From Candidatus Pacearchaeota archaeon (GTDB lineage: Archaea; Nanobdellota; Nanobdellia; Pacearchaeales; GW2011-AR1): 35,856 nucleotides of DNA. The position numbers and the translations under genes were made by a program. This document shows, one piece after another, positions 23,217 through 31,486 of the stretch. The DNA lies in NCBI GenBank assembly GCA_018303885.1, contig JAGVXG010000001.1, forward strand, positions 75,746 to 111,601. The letters run 5' to 3'. Within the stretch, counting starts at the first letter, position 1. Each line of letters opens with the position of its first letter. The notes below the pieces were generated by a model, which searched no databases, was not told the origin of the DNA, and saw nothing but the letters and a program-made list of their open reading frames with translations.

Positions 23217-23620
23217 ATGGCGGAGTTTTTAGCAACCTTGATTGTCCTTGGAATTTTAGGGATGATAGACACTGGCTATTTGATTTGGAAACAAAAGAAA
23301 AAACAACTATTAGTGTGCCCAATAGGGCAGAATTGCAATGTTGTTCTTGAAAGCAGGTGGAATAAGGTATTTTTTATCAAAAACGAGATTATTGGATTTT
23401 TGTTTTATGTTTTTATTGTTGGTGTGGGAATTTTTCTTTTTTTAAATGGGGGTTTTTGCAAGGAACTAAAACTGCTTTAATGGCTATTTCAGGCTTATCC
23501 TTCGTATTCTCGGTTTTTTTGGTTTATATCCAGATTAAAAAAATAAAGAACTTCTGCATTTACTGCCTGGCTTCTGCTTTGATAACGATTTTTATCTTCG
23601 TGAATGTTTTGCTGTTGTGA
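23217..23620 (+). pseudogene. VKOR-like disulfide-forming protein with a frame change
   Basis: The first frame (87 residues) has a membrane helix, the loop cysteines CPIGQNC at 34-40, and a third region LFYVFIVGVGIFLFLNGG. It then leaves frame near GGGGGTTTTT (23448-23457) and stops at 23478-23480. The frame one base back continues FLQGTKTALMAISGLSFVFS and then NFCIYCLASALITIFIF, the CxxC active site and last helix of vitamin K epoxide reductase-like proteins, to TGA at 23618-23620. Adding one G (or T) restores a protein of about 134 residues. VKOR proteins oxidise a thioredoxin-like partner to make disulfides outside the cell. It may be a sequencing error, a real loss or a -1 slip. Confidence 0.75.
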
Positions 23621-23691
23621 AAATATTGAATGATTTTTCTTGGTTTTTATGCGAAGAATAAGCTTAAAAGGTATTTTTAATTTAAATTATA

Positions 23692-25047
23692 ATGGAAAAG
23701 TTTAAGCAGATTGGGCTGAATTCCGGGCTGTTAAATGTTGTCAAAGAGCTTGGATTCAAAGAACCAACTGAAATTCAAGAAAAAGTGATTCCACTGGCTT
23801 TAGCAGGACATGATGTTATAGGAGAAAGCGCAACTGGCTCTGGAAAAACACTTGCTTTCGGTGTTCCAATCATCGAGAAATTAAAAGTTGCTCATGGTTT
23901 GCAGGCTTTGGTTTTAGTTCCAACAAGAGAACTGGCAGAACAGGTCTCAAAATCAATAAAATCATTTTCTAAATACAATCCTCTAAAAATCATTACAGTT
24001 TATGGTGGCGTCGCAATAGGCCCGCAAATAGATGGCTTAGAAAGAGCAGAAGTTGTTGTCGGCACACCCGGAAGAATCTTGGATCACATCTCTAGAAAAA
24101 CAATCAACCTCTCAAAGATAAAGATACTTGTTTTAGACGAAGTTGACAGGATGCTTGACATGGGTTTTATTCACGATGTTACAGATATCATACATCATTG
24201 TCCGAAAAACAGGCAGAGCTTGTTGTTTTCTGCAACTATCTCAGAAGAAATTGCAAAAATTTCAAAAAGGTATATGAATGAGCCTAGAGAAGTTTCTGCT
24301 GAGGCTGAGGTTGATCCTTTAAAGTTAGAACAGGTTTTTTATGATGTGGAATCCAACAAAAAATTTTCTCTTTTAGTTCATTTGCTTAAACAAGAAAATT
24401 CAAAACTTGTGATGATTTTTTGCAATACAAAAAGAAATGCGGATTTAATTTCTAACAATTTAAGAAAGCAGGGGTTTGATGCTATGGCACTTCACGGAGA
24501 TTTGAATCAAGCAAAAAGAAATCGTGTTCTTGAGAACTTTCATAGGAGCGAAAAATTTATCTTGGTTTGCACAGATGTCGCGGCGCGTGGGCTTGACATA
24601 AAGGGCGTTTCTCATGTTTACAATTATGATTTTCCAAAAACAAAAGACGAGTACACGCATAGAATCGGAAGAACAGCTCGCGCAGGAAAAGACGGGAAGG
24701 CGATAATAGTTTTATCAGAAAGGGATTATGAAAATTTCCGTCGTGTTACAAAGTATGATTCTTTAAACATAAAAAATATTCCATTGCCAAGGTTTGAAAC
24801 TGTTTTTGTCCAGATGCATGACAGAAGCGAAAGACAAGGACGCGGTAGCGGTGCAGGGAGATTTAGTTCTGGCGGAAGAAGTAGCTTTGGTAGTAGATTT
24901 TCAACTCCAAGAAATTTTAGAGGAAGAAGTAGTCAAGGTCAAAGTTCTGGAAGAAGATTTGGAAGCAGAAGCTCTGGAAGCAGAGATAACAGAGACGGCG
25001 GAAGAAGAAATTCATTCGGAGCAAACAGGCAAAGAAGAAGATATTGA
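23692..25047 (+). CDS. DEAD-box RNA helicase with Arg/Gly/Ser-rich tail
   Basis: The 451-residue protein has all DEAD-box motifs: the Q motif (FKEPTEIQEKVIP), Walker A ATGSGKT (47-53), PTREL, GTPGR, DEVD (DEAD variant), SAT, TDVAARGLDI and HRIGRTAR. The tail (residues about 385-451) is a low-complexity run of Arg, Gly, Ser and Phe (RSSFGSRFS, RRFGSRSSGSRD) like RGG RNA-binding tails. Such proteins unwind short RNA duplexes in ribosome assembly and cold adaptation. It is larger than the minimal archaeal DEAD protein only by the tail. It stands alone between the VKOR gene and nrdR. Confidence 0.93.
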   Translation: MEKFKQIGLNSGLLNVVKELGFKEPTEIQEKVIPLALAGHDVIGESATGSGKTLAFGVPIIEKLKVAHGLQALVLVPTRELAEQVSKSIKSFSKYNPLKIITVYGGVAIGPQIDGLERAEVVVGTPGRILDHISRKTINLSKIKILVLDEVDRMLDMGFIHDVTDIIHHCPKNRQSLLFSATISEEIAKISKRYMNEPREVSAEAEVDPLKLEQVFYDVESNKKFSLLVHLLKQENSKLVMIFCNTKRNADLISNNLRKQGFDAMALHGDLNQAKRNRVLENFHRSEKFILVCTDVAARGLDIKGVSHVYNYDFPKTKDEYTHRIGRTARAGKDGKAIIVLSERDYENFRRVTKYDSLNIKNIPLPRFETVFVQMHDRSERQGRGSGAGRFSSGGRSSFGSRFSTPRNFRGRSSQGQSSGRRFGSRSSGSRDNRDGGRRNSFGANRQRRRY

Positions 25048-25145
25048 TTTTTTGGTTTTTATTTTCGTGCAACACCAAATTTTGTAACCATACAAAAGTA
25101 ATTAGAATTCTTTAAATAGTCTTATTATATAACTTCTTATCTTAT

Positions 25146-25189
25146 ACAATCTGTAGTAACCGAAAGATATTTAACATACAACATATTGT
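25146..25189 (+). promoter_or_regulatory. tandem NrdR boxes before nrdR-nrdJ
   Basis: ACAATCTGTAGT (25146-25157) and ACAACATATTGT (25178-25189) each match the known NrdR box core ACTATATATAGT at 9 of 12 positions. Their centres are 32 bp apart, three helical turns, the spacing that NrdR dimers need. The second ends 8 nt before the nrdR ATG. TTTAAATAG (about 25111-25119) and ATTATATAAC (about 25125-25134) are possible TATA boxes upstream. The sites suggest that NrdR represses its own operon. Binding is inferred. Confidence 0.55.
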
Positions 25190-25196
25190 ATATGGT

Positions 25197-25631
25197 ATGG
25201 ATTGCCCATTTTGCTCTGGGAAAACAAGAGTAACAAACAAAAGAGAGTCGCCTGAAGGCGTGAGGCGTCGAAGAGAATGTCTCAAGTGCAAAAAACGCTT
25301 TACGACATATGAAAAAATAAGTCGTGGAGATTTGTATGTCGTAAAAAAAGACGGGCGCAGAGAAAGATTTTCAAGGGAAAAGCTTGAAATGGGAGTTGGC
25401 AGGGCATTTGAAAAGCGTCCTGTTAAAAAAGAGGATATAGAAAAAATGATAAACGAAATCGAGGAACATCTAATGCGCAGGGGAAAGAAAGAAGTCAAGA
25501 GTTCTGCTATAGGCGAGATGGCAATGAAGAAAATAAAAAAACTCGACAACGTTGCCTACATAAGATTCGCTTCTGTTTACAGGGATTTTCAAGACATCAA
25601 AGATTTCAAAAAGGAGTTGAGAGGGTTGTAA
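25197..25631 (+). CDS. nrdR: NrdR transcriptional repressor
   Basis: The 144-residue protein has the NrdR zinc ribbon (MDCPFCSGKTRVTNKRESPE, then RRRECLKCKKRFTTYEK) and the ATP-cone domain beginning YVVKKDGRRERFSREKLEMG. Length matches the family (about 150). NrdR senses the ATP/dATP ratio and represses ribonucleotide reductase genes. The next gene, one base away, is a class II ribonucleotide reductase. NrdR is mainly bacterial and scattered in archaea. The start ATG at 25197 follows another ATG 5 nt earlier in a different frame. Confidence 0.95.
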   Translation: MDCPFCSGKTRVTNKRESPEGVRRRRECLKCKKRFTTYEKISRGDLYVVKKDGRRERFSREKLEMGVGRAFEKRPVKKEDIEKMINEIEEHLMRRGKKEVKSSAIGEMAMKKIKKLDNVAYIRFASVYRDFQDIKDFKKELRGL

Positions 25632-25632
25632 G

Positions 25633-28600
25633 ATGCCACAGGAATTATTGGATTATGGAACTTTTTCTAGCATGAGAACTCAACTAGCAAGAGAATATGA
25701 AGGCAAAATTAATATGAGTCCTAATGCAGAATTAGTTTACAAAGATGTTTATGGAAAAAAATTAGAAACTGGTGTTCCTGAAACAATAGCTGAAAGGATG
25801 TCTGCTGTTTCTTTAGATGTAGCGAGTAATGATTTAAGGTATCTTCCTGAAGGAATGTCGCTTGAGCAAAAATTAGGCTATGTGACAGAAAGAGCCAGAA
25901 GATACATGGAAATGCAAGTGGACAATATTTTCAGAGCAAATACACCAACTAACATTAATTTTGGCCGATGGAATGCAACGTATGATGAAAGTGGACAATT
26001 AACTGGCTATGAAATGGTTAGTCAATTAGGTTCTGCTTGCTTTGTTATTCCTATAGAAGATACTTTTGGAGATCATGCTCAAACAGTATATGAATCTGAT
26101 GGAATCCTTGCTGCATGGGTTGAACAACAATTATTGCAAAAAGGTGGTGGAGGCACTGGTTTATCTGGATGTGCTTTAAGACCAAAAGGCTCTATACTTA
26201 GATATAATCCTGCAGTAGATGGAATGAAGTCAATGGACTGGGCGCATTCACGAAACGTTTCTTCCGGATTTGAATCTTTCTTAGAACACTATTTTAATCC
26301 TTCCACAGATGCTGTAAAACAAGGAAATTCTAGAAGAGGAGCAAATATGGGGATACAAAGAATTGACCATATGGATTTTTTAGATCATATTTATGCTAAA
26401 TTCGGAAGAAATAAAGATAGATTAGAATGGAGATTAAAGAATTTTAATTTAAGCATGTCTGTAACAGATGAATTTATGGAGGCTGCAGCTAATGGGGGGA
26501 TGTATACTCTTTACAACCCACACAGAGCTAATCCAAAAATAAAGAGTGTTTTAGAAAAGAAATTTGGAGTACAAAACCCAGAAGTAGTAAGAAAGGGGGA
26601 CCTTGCAACGAAGGAGCAGTTTGAGAGAATTATGACGGCAAACGCCGCAAATCTTTTTTCTCCAGTTACTACACCGAATATGTATTTAGCAGAAAATGAA
26701 ACAGATGTTATCAATGCTTATACGGGAGAAAAAATTGGAACAATTATGAATGATATTGTATACATAAACGCTTCTTCTGTTTTAGATATTATATCAAAAT
26801 TATCACATTCTAATGGAGAACCTGGAATGGTCTTTATTGATAGAATTAATGAGAATAACCCTATATTAAACGTAGTAGAATATGATGCAACTAATCCTTG
26901 TGGAGAGCAGCCATTACCTCCGCATACCGCATGTAATCTTGGATCTATTAATGTAGGAAAATTTGCAAGATATAATGTTTTTGAGGATGAGGGGAAGGCT
27001 CGAGAAGTTTTAGGAAGAGAATTATTCCTTGATCCATTCACAAAAATTGAAAGAACAAGGGATGGTAAGGTTTCAGTGAATTATTTTGATTGGCAAGGAC
27101 TTGATCATGCTATAGAAGATGGAATTCGTTTCTTAGATAATGTTATTGATAGGGGTGATTTTCCTACAGATAAAGTAACTGAAGCTGTAGCCAGAACAAG
27201 AAAGGTTGGCTTAGGGTATATGGGTGTCTATGATGCGATGGTTCTAATGAAAAAAAGATATGGCTCTGAAGAGTCTTTTGAATTTGGAGAGGCATTAGCT
27301 AAAAGACTTCATGATAAATCAAGAGAGACTTCTATGAAACTTGCAGAAGAAAGAGGTGTTTTCCCACTCTGGGAAGAAAGTTTCTTCAATCCAGAATCAG
27401 AACACTTTAAATGGTTCACTTCTAATCCAACAACTATTAGAGATAGATTTAGGGGATCAAGAAGACTAAGTGACAAAGTTCAAAGAGAGAAATATATGAC
27501 TTATGGTATACCTGTTAGAAATTCTTATCAGACCACACAAGCTCCTACAGGAACTATCAGAAGAACTGTTGGAGAGAGTAATCTTGAACTAGGCTTAGAA
27601 AACCTTGCAATATCTTCTGGAATAGAACCTTTCTTTTCGTTATTGGAGGAATCAAAAATAATAAACACAAGGATTGAAGATTTTTCTTTAGCTGCTGCAG
27701 AACTATTAAGAAGAGAGGGATTATATTCTACAGAGATGTTTGGGGCTATAAGAAAAAATAGAGGAAGCGTCCATGTTTATTCTTATACAACACCCGAAGT
27801 TGCTAAAGTCCTTGAACAGATACCTAAAGAAGTTAGAGATGTTTTAGTAACTGCTGCTGGCGGAGAAAAAGATTTTTATGAAATAAAACCAGAGGAGCAT
27901 GCAAGAATGTCTTCAATATTCCAAAAATGGACAGATAGCGCTATAAGCAAAACAATAAATCTTCCCGTCTCTGCTACTCCCAAGGACATAAGAGATACAT
28001 GGAAGTTTTTATGGCAATCTGGCTCAAAGGGGGGAACAGTCTATTTGGATGGAAGCAGAGATTTCCAGATATTAAATGTTGTAACATCGGGATTAGAAGA
28101 TAAATTAAGTAAAAATGGGAAAAAAACTAGAAGGCCGTTACTTCAATGGTCAGTAACGCTAGAACTGCCATACATGACATCATCTCCAAAAGAAGGTGTT
28201 GGTGATGTTGATTGGAATCCTGAAAGCTGTTTTACAACATTAACTTTCAATGCAATTAATGGGCATTTAACAGGAGTATTTCAAAATACGCCTGAAACAA
28301 ACCCTGAAATAACAAGCTTACTAACCAGGGCAAATAGAGAATTATCTGCGAGATTAAAAGAAGGTAGAAAACTTGAAAAAGTTATTTCTGATTTAGAAAA
28401 AACAAAGCTTTCTGGAACAAGGGGTGTCTTAGTTGATGAAGCAGTCATGAACGGATCTAAAGAAAGTTTAAGATATCAAGTTGAAAGTTCGACGACAAGT
28501 GAAGATTTGTTAAATGCCCTCTATATAGCACGGTTCCTTACAGATGATGGGAAGGATTTTGATGTTGAAAAAATTAATGAAAGAATGAGGGTTTATCAAA

Positions 28601-28752
28601 TTGGAGAAATTTCACTTAGATCAGTTATTAATACAAAAGGAAAAATAAAAATAGAAGATGGTAATGGTCCAATGCCTTCTATTCTTGGTGGAAAAAAAAT
28701 AATAAAAGTCCCAGAAGGAATTTCAGAAAAGCTTTGCCCTGAATGTGGTTAA
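25633..28752 (+). CDS. nrdJ: class II (adenosylcobalamin) ribonucleotide reductase
   Basis: The 1039-residue protein makes deoxynucleotides from ribonucleotides. RANTPTNINFGRWNAT, LGSACFVIPIED and GGGGTGLSGCALRPKGS are N-terminal signatures. The active-site triad is in ATNPCGEQPLPPHTACNLGS (Asn421, Cys423, Glu425). QTTQAPTGTIRRTVGE and LEDKLSKNGKK follow, and the chain ends KLCPECG with the C-terminal CxxC that thioredoxin reduces. These fit the B12-dependent NrdJ, which needs no radical subunit or oxygen. It is full length and unbroken. Start ATG is one base after the nrdR stop. A thioredoxin gene lies 1.8 kb downstream. I see no intein. Confidence 0.95.
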   Translation: MPQELLDYGTFSSMRTQLAREYEGKINMSPNAELVYKDVYGKKLETGVPETIAERMSAVSLDVASNDLRYLPEGMSLEQKLGYVTERARRYMEMQVDNIFRANTPTNINFGRWNATYDESGQLTGYEMVSQLGSACFVIPIEDTFGDHAQTVYESDGILAAWVEQQLLQKGGGGTGLSGCALRPKGSILRYNPAVDGMKSMDWAHSRNVSSGFESFLEHYFNPSTDAVKQGNSRRGANMGIQRIDHMDFLDHIYAKFGRNKDRLEWRLKNFNLSMSVTDEFMEAAANGGMYTLYNPHRANPKIKSVLEKKFGVQNPEVVRKGDLATKEQFERIMTANAANLFSPVTTPNMYLAENETDVINAYTGEKIGTIMNDIVYINASSVLDIISKLSHSNGEPGMVFIDRINENNPILNVVEYDATNPCGEQPLPPHTACNLGSINVGKFARYNVFEDEGKAREVLGRELFLDPFTKIERTRDGKVSVNYFDWQGLDHAIEDGIRFLDNVIDRGDFPTDKVTEAVARTRKVGLGYMGVYDAMVLMKKRYGSEESFEFGEALAKRLHDKSRETSMKLAEERGVFPLWEESFFNPESEHFKWFTSNPTTIRDRFRGSRRLSDKVQREKYMTYGIPVRNSYQTTQAPTGTIRRTVGESNLELGLENLAISSGIEPFFSLLEESKIINTRIEDFSLAAAELLRREGLYSTEMFGAIRKNRGSVHVYSYTTPEVAKVLEQIPKEVRDVLVTAAGGEKDFYEIKPEEHARMSSIFQKWTDSAISKTINLPVSATPKDIRDTWKFLWQSGSKGGTVYLDGSRDFQILNVVTSGLEDKLSKNGKKTRRPLLQWSVTLELPYMTSSPKEGVGDVDWNPESCFTTLTFNAINGHLTGVFQNTPETNPEITSLLTRANRELSARLKEGRKLEKVISDLEKTKLSGTRGVLVDEAVMNGSKESLRYQVESSTTSEDLLNALYIARFLTDDGKDFDVEKINERMRVYQIGEISLRSVINTKGKIKIEDGNGPMPSILGGKKIIKVPEGISEKLCPECG

Positions 28753-28810
28753 GAAAAATAGTTTGTTGTAACATATAAATCTTTTAAAGATGGATTAACT
28801 TTTATAAAAC

Positions 28811-29845
28811 ATGATTATTGGGTTAACGGGCACGTTATCTTCTGGAAAGGGTGTGGTTGCTGAATTTTTAGGAGAAAGAGGATTTGTCTATCTCTCATTA
28901 TCCAACGAATTGAGAGAACTTGCCAAAAGAGAGAAGATTGAGATTACCAGAAAAAATCTTCAGGATCTTGGCAATGCATATCGCGAAAAATATGGCGCAG
29001 GATTTTTGGCAGAGCAGATCGATAACAGAATAAAGACAGAGCAACTAAAAAATGTGGTGGTGGATGGGATTCGAAATCCGGGAGAAGTTGCTGTATTAAA
29101 AAGACACAAGGATTTTTTTCTCGTTTCTGTTGACGCTCCTCAAGAATTAAGGTTTAAAAGAATGGTTGAGAGGGACAGGGAAAGCGATCCAAAGGCATGG
29201 GAAGCCTTCATCAGTGTTGATAACAGAGACATCGGCATCGGGGAAGAAGAATCGGGACAGGCTGTCGGGAAATGTATAGAACTTGCTGATTATACTGTTA
29301 CTAATGAAGGAAATCTTGAGGATATAAAAGCCAAGATAGAGAAACTATATGAAGAAGTAGAAAGGCGTGTTCCCAGACCCAACTGGGATGAGTATTTTAT
29401 CGAAATTTCAAGAACTGTTGCAAGAAGAGCAACATGTAATAGGGGAAGGAGCGGATGTGTTATTGCAAGAGACAAACAAATTTTGGTAACGGGCTATGTC
29501 GGAAGTCCAAAAGGATTGCCGCATTGCGATGAAGTGGGACACCAAATGAAGACAACAATCCATGAAGATGGGAGCCAAACACAGCATTGCGTCAGAACAA
29601 CACATGCAGAACAAAATGCCATATGCCAGGCTGCAAAGTTGGGTATATCAATAGAGGGGGCCGCACTTTATTGTAAAATGACTCCCTGTTCTGTTTGTGC
29701 AAAAATTATAATAAACTCAGGGATAAACAGGGTTGTATGTGAAGGAAGGTATCACGCGGGAAAAGAATCTGAGAGTCTGTTTAAGATGGCTGGCGTGCAA
29801 CTAGATATTCTCGAAGAAGGGGTTGTTCAATACAAAAATCAATAA
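28811..29845 (+). CDS. P-loop nucleotide kinase fused to dCMP deaminase
   Basis: The 344-residue protein has two halves. Residues 1-185 are an adenylate-kinase-like P-loop domain with GTLSSGKG (7-14), VVDGIRNPGEVAVL and RMVERDRES. This is similar to dephospho-CoA and deoxynucleoside monophosphate kinases. Residues 190-340 are a zinc cytidine/deoxycytidylate deaminase with RTTHAEQNAIC (His265, Glu267) and TPCSVCAKI (Cys293, Cys296). The deaminase makes dUMP from dCMP for thymidylate synthesis; the kinase half may phosphorylate a deoxynucleotide. A kinase-deaminase fusion occurs in some eukaryotic dCMP deaminases. It follows nrdR-nrdJ and fits a deoxynucleotide supply cluster. The kinase substrate is unknown. 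Confidence 0.85.
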   Translation: MIIGLTGTLSSGKGVVAEFLGERGFVYLSLSNELRELAKREKIEITRKNLQDLGNAYREKYGAGFLAEQIDNRIKTEQLKNVVVDGIRNPGEVAVLKRHKDFFLVSVDAPQELRFKRMVERDRESDPKAWEAFISVDNRDIGIGEEESGQAVGKCIELADYTVTNEGNLEDIKAKIEKLYEEVERRVPRPNWDEYFIEISRTVARRATCNRGRSGCVIARDKQILVTGYVGSPKGLPHCDEVGHQMKTTIHEDGSQTQHCVRTTHAEQNAICQAAKLGISIEGAALYCKMTPCSVCAKIIINSGINRVVCEGRYHAGKESESLFKMAGVQLDILEEGVVQYKNQ

Positions 29846-29907
29846 GAAAACTTTTATAAAAACAAATCCCAAGAATATTTATAAACTTTAGATTAGCTGT
29901 TCCTCTA

Positions 29908-30207
29908 ATGCCAAAAAAATATAAGATATACGCAACAGCAGTGATTGATTTTGAGAAAAGTGAAGAAGTTTGTTTATTTGCAAAACTAAAAGATAATGGC
30001 TTTAAGGTCACTGGTGGCTGGCCCATACAAGAAATACATCATAAATCAATGCCAGCAGACATAGCGATGGGACAGATTGATTTATTTTATGGACGCTGCC
30101 GTCTTTATGTTTTAAATGTTGAAGGCAATCCACTGGAAAAGTTTGTTGAGCAATATGATTCATTAAGTTTGGGTCCTCTGCCTCGTCGTCATTCTCGAGC
30201 TAAGTAA
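29908..30207 (+). CDS. hypothetical protein, first of a tandem paralogue pair
   Basis: This 99-residue protein shares a core with the next gene: VIDFEKSEEVCLFAKLKDNG then FKVTGGWPIQEIH. Cores end with RLYVLNVEGNPLEKFVEQYD against FHLYVREIEDNPLKRIAVEY in the next gene. No family is known to me. It looks like a small alpha-beta domain, without membrane segment. The C-terminus adds an Arg-rich tail (LPRRHSRAK) absent in the paralogue. A TTTATAAAC box about 26 nt before the ATG supports the start. Confidence 0.6.
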   Translation: MPKKYKIYATAVIDFEKSEEVCLFAKLKDNGFKVTGGWPIQEIHHKSMPADIAMGQIDLFYGRCRLYVLNVEGNPLEKFVEQYDSLSLGPLPRRHSRAK

Positions 30208-30327
30208 TAATATCAAATTAAATATTTCAATACCAAAGGCTTTTATACTAAAAATCCAAAAATCTAGTGTGGCAAAGTAAATTAAAGAAGCAGAATATTT
30301 ATAAAGTTCTTAATTGGTTTTTTGAAA

Positions 30328-30573
30328 ATGGCTAAGACACATTCAACAAGAATTGATTTTGAAAAAGATGAAGTAGCAGGATTAATGCAAAAAATAAGAG
30401 ATAGTGGACTAAAAATAAAAAAAGGCTATCCATTTTATAAGATATGCGCTAATTCCTCTGAACCTGAAAAAGAATTAGGAGAAATAGACGCGTGTTCTGA
30501 AGATTTTCATTTGTATGTTAGAGAAATTGAAGATAATCCATTAAAGAGAATTGCTGTAGAATATTTAAAATAG
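30328..30573 (+). CDS. hypothetical protein, second of a tandem paralogue pair
   Basis: The 81-residue protein begins MAKTHSTRIDFEKDEVAGLM and continues QKIRDSGLKIKKGYPFYKIC, matching the preceding gene's IDFEK and DNGFKVTGGWPI segments. The pair therefore arose by duplication. I start at ATG 30328 because ATTTATAAAG at 30297-30306 is centred about 26 nt upstream; a TTG start 6 nt earlier is unlikely. No function is recognisable. Both genes have their own promoters. Confidence 0.6.
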   Translation: MAKTHSTRIDFEKDEVAGLMQKIRDSGLKIKKGYPFYKICANSSEPEKELGEIDACSEDFHLYVREIEDNPLKRIAVEYLK

Positions 30574-30595
30574 ATTAAATTCTAAATCAAAGAAA

Positions 30596-30916
30596 ATGGC
30601 ACAAAGCGTTTCTGAATTAACGGGAAAAGAATTTGATGGTTTTACAAAAAAGGGGCTTGTTCTCGTGGATTTTTCTGCAGACTGGTGCATGCCTTGCGTG
30701 ATGATGGCTCCTGTCATGGAAGAACTTAGCAAAAAGTTCAAAGGGAAAATAAAATTCGGAAAGATTGACGTTGACGAGAACATCGCAATAGCGCAGAAGT
30801 TCAAGATTTTCTCGATACCGAACTTCATTCTCTTTAAAGACGGCGAGATAAAAGACAGATTTGTTGGGGCGATGTCTGAAGAAGATTTTCAGGATAGATT
30901 AAGGGAACATCTTTAG
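30596..30916 (+). CDS. trx: thioredoxin
   Basis: The 106-residue protein is a compact thioredoxin: VLVDFSADWCMPCVMMAPVM holds the WCxPC active site (Cys-Met-Pro-Cys), and IFSIPNFILFKDGEIKDRFV the cis-Pro loop. It has no signal peptide, so it acts in the cytosol, for instance to re-reduce NrdJ encoded upstream. No thioredoxin reductase gene is in the window. Confidence 0.93.
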   Translation: MAQSVSELTGKEFDGFTKKGLVLVDFSADWCMPCVMMAPVMEELSKKFKGKIKFGKIDVDENIAIAQKFKIFSIPNFILFKDGEIKDRFVGAMSEEDFQDRLREHL

Positions 30917-30940
30917 AAAGATTTTTTAAACATAATTGGC

Positions 30941-31171
30941 TCAGCGTTTGTGAACTTCAACAAAAGCCACGTCACCAATTTCATAAAATTTGTCTATCAC
31001 TCTCAACACTTCACCTCTATTCAATTTATAATCAAAAACATCAATAGCATGACCTTCAATATTTCTAACATGAATAAAACTTTCTGAAAGGCCCAAGTCT
31101 TTTTCAAGGGCTCTAACCTTTTCTTGAGGATTAGATTCTGCTTTAAAAACTATTGTAACATCATATTTCAT
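30941..31171 (-). CDS. small hypothetical protein
   Basis: This 76-residue protein (MKYDVTIVFKAESNPQEKVR, later VLRVIDKFYEIGDVAFVEV) is predicted as a small alpha-beta domain with no membrane or metal motif. I recognise no family. It is convergent with thioredoxin, 24 nt away. On its strand CTTTATAAATT (31193-31202 region) is about 27 nt before the ATG, so it is likely expressed from its own promoter. Confidence 0.6.
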   Translation of the reverse strand: MKYDVTIVFKAESNPQEKVRALEKDLGLSESFIHVRNIEGHAIDVFDYKLNRGEVLRVIDKFYEIGDVAFVEVHKR

Positions 31172-31258
31172 TTTTCTTAAGGCTCACCCTAATTTATAAA
31201 GATTATTGTGTTTAATAAACAAAACATTTTTTAAATACAATTTAACTTACTGAGATAC

Positions 31259-31296
31259 GGCTCCGTAGCTCAGTCTGGTAGAGTGCTTCAATGCAC
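31259..31296 (+). other. 5' half of a tRNA, without a 3' half
   Basis: The sequence GGCTCCGTAGCTCAG then TCTGGTAGAGT copies the acceptor, D arm and start of the anticodon arm of the tRNA-Lys 74 bp downstream with two or three changes, then diverges. If folded as a tRNA, its anticodon stem would be CTTCA with loop ATGCACG (U33, anticodon GCA), but no matching TGAAG or 3' acceptor follows. TTTTTAAATAC near 31227-31237 is placed about 25 nt before its first base. It is a tRNA relic or possibly half of a split tRNA. Confidence 0.6.
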
Positions 31297-31332
31297 GACC
31301 ATCTGAGCATATGTTTGAGTAAGATAATATAT

Positions 31333-31406
31333 GGCTCCGTAGCTCAGCCTGGTAGAGCACTGGACTTTTAATCCAGGTGTCGTGGGTTCAAATCCCATCG
31401 GGGCCA
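31333..31406 (+). tRNA. tRNA-Lys (anticodon TTT)
   Basis: A 74-nt cloverleaf: acceptor GGCTCCG with CGGGGCC, D stem GCTC/GAGC, anticodon stem CTGGA/TCCAG with loop CTTTTAA (anticodon TTT), T stem GTGGG/CCCAT with loop TTCAAAT, and discriminator A at 31406. No CCA and no intron. It has no TATA box at the right place. It probably shares the promoter in front of the half tRNA at 31259, which would then be part of its precursor. A T run follows. Confidence 0.95.
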
Positions 31407-31447
31407 TTTTTAATTCTGTATTAACTTAATAGTTACTAAAATAGAAA

Positions 31448-31466
31448 TATTTAAATACTATATTTA
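31448..31466 (+). promoter_or_regulatory. promoter of the Pup operon
   Basis: TATTTAAATAC then TATATTTAT lies 21-39 nt before the ATPase ATG at 31487. The second half is centred near 25 nt upstream, so the transcript is leaderless or has a very short leader. The box type equals those of the neighbouring archaeal genes, which argues that the operon belongs to this genome. Confidence 0.55.
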
Positions 31467-31486
31467 TGCCATTTTCTTAGATTAAC

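Noticed and set aside
25633-28752. Intein or insertion in NrdJ because of its 1039-residue length
   Set aside because: No intein splice motifs are visible and the RNR motifs run in the expected order. The length is within the known range of class II enzymes.
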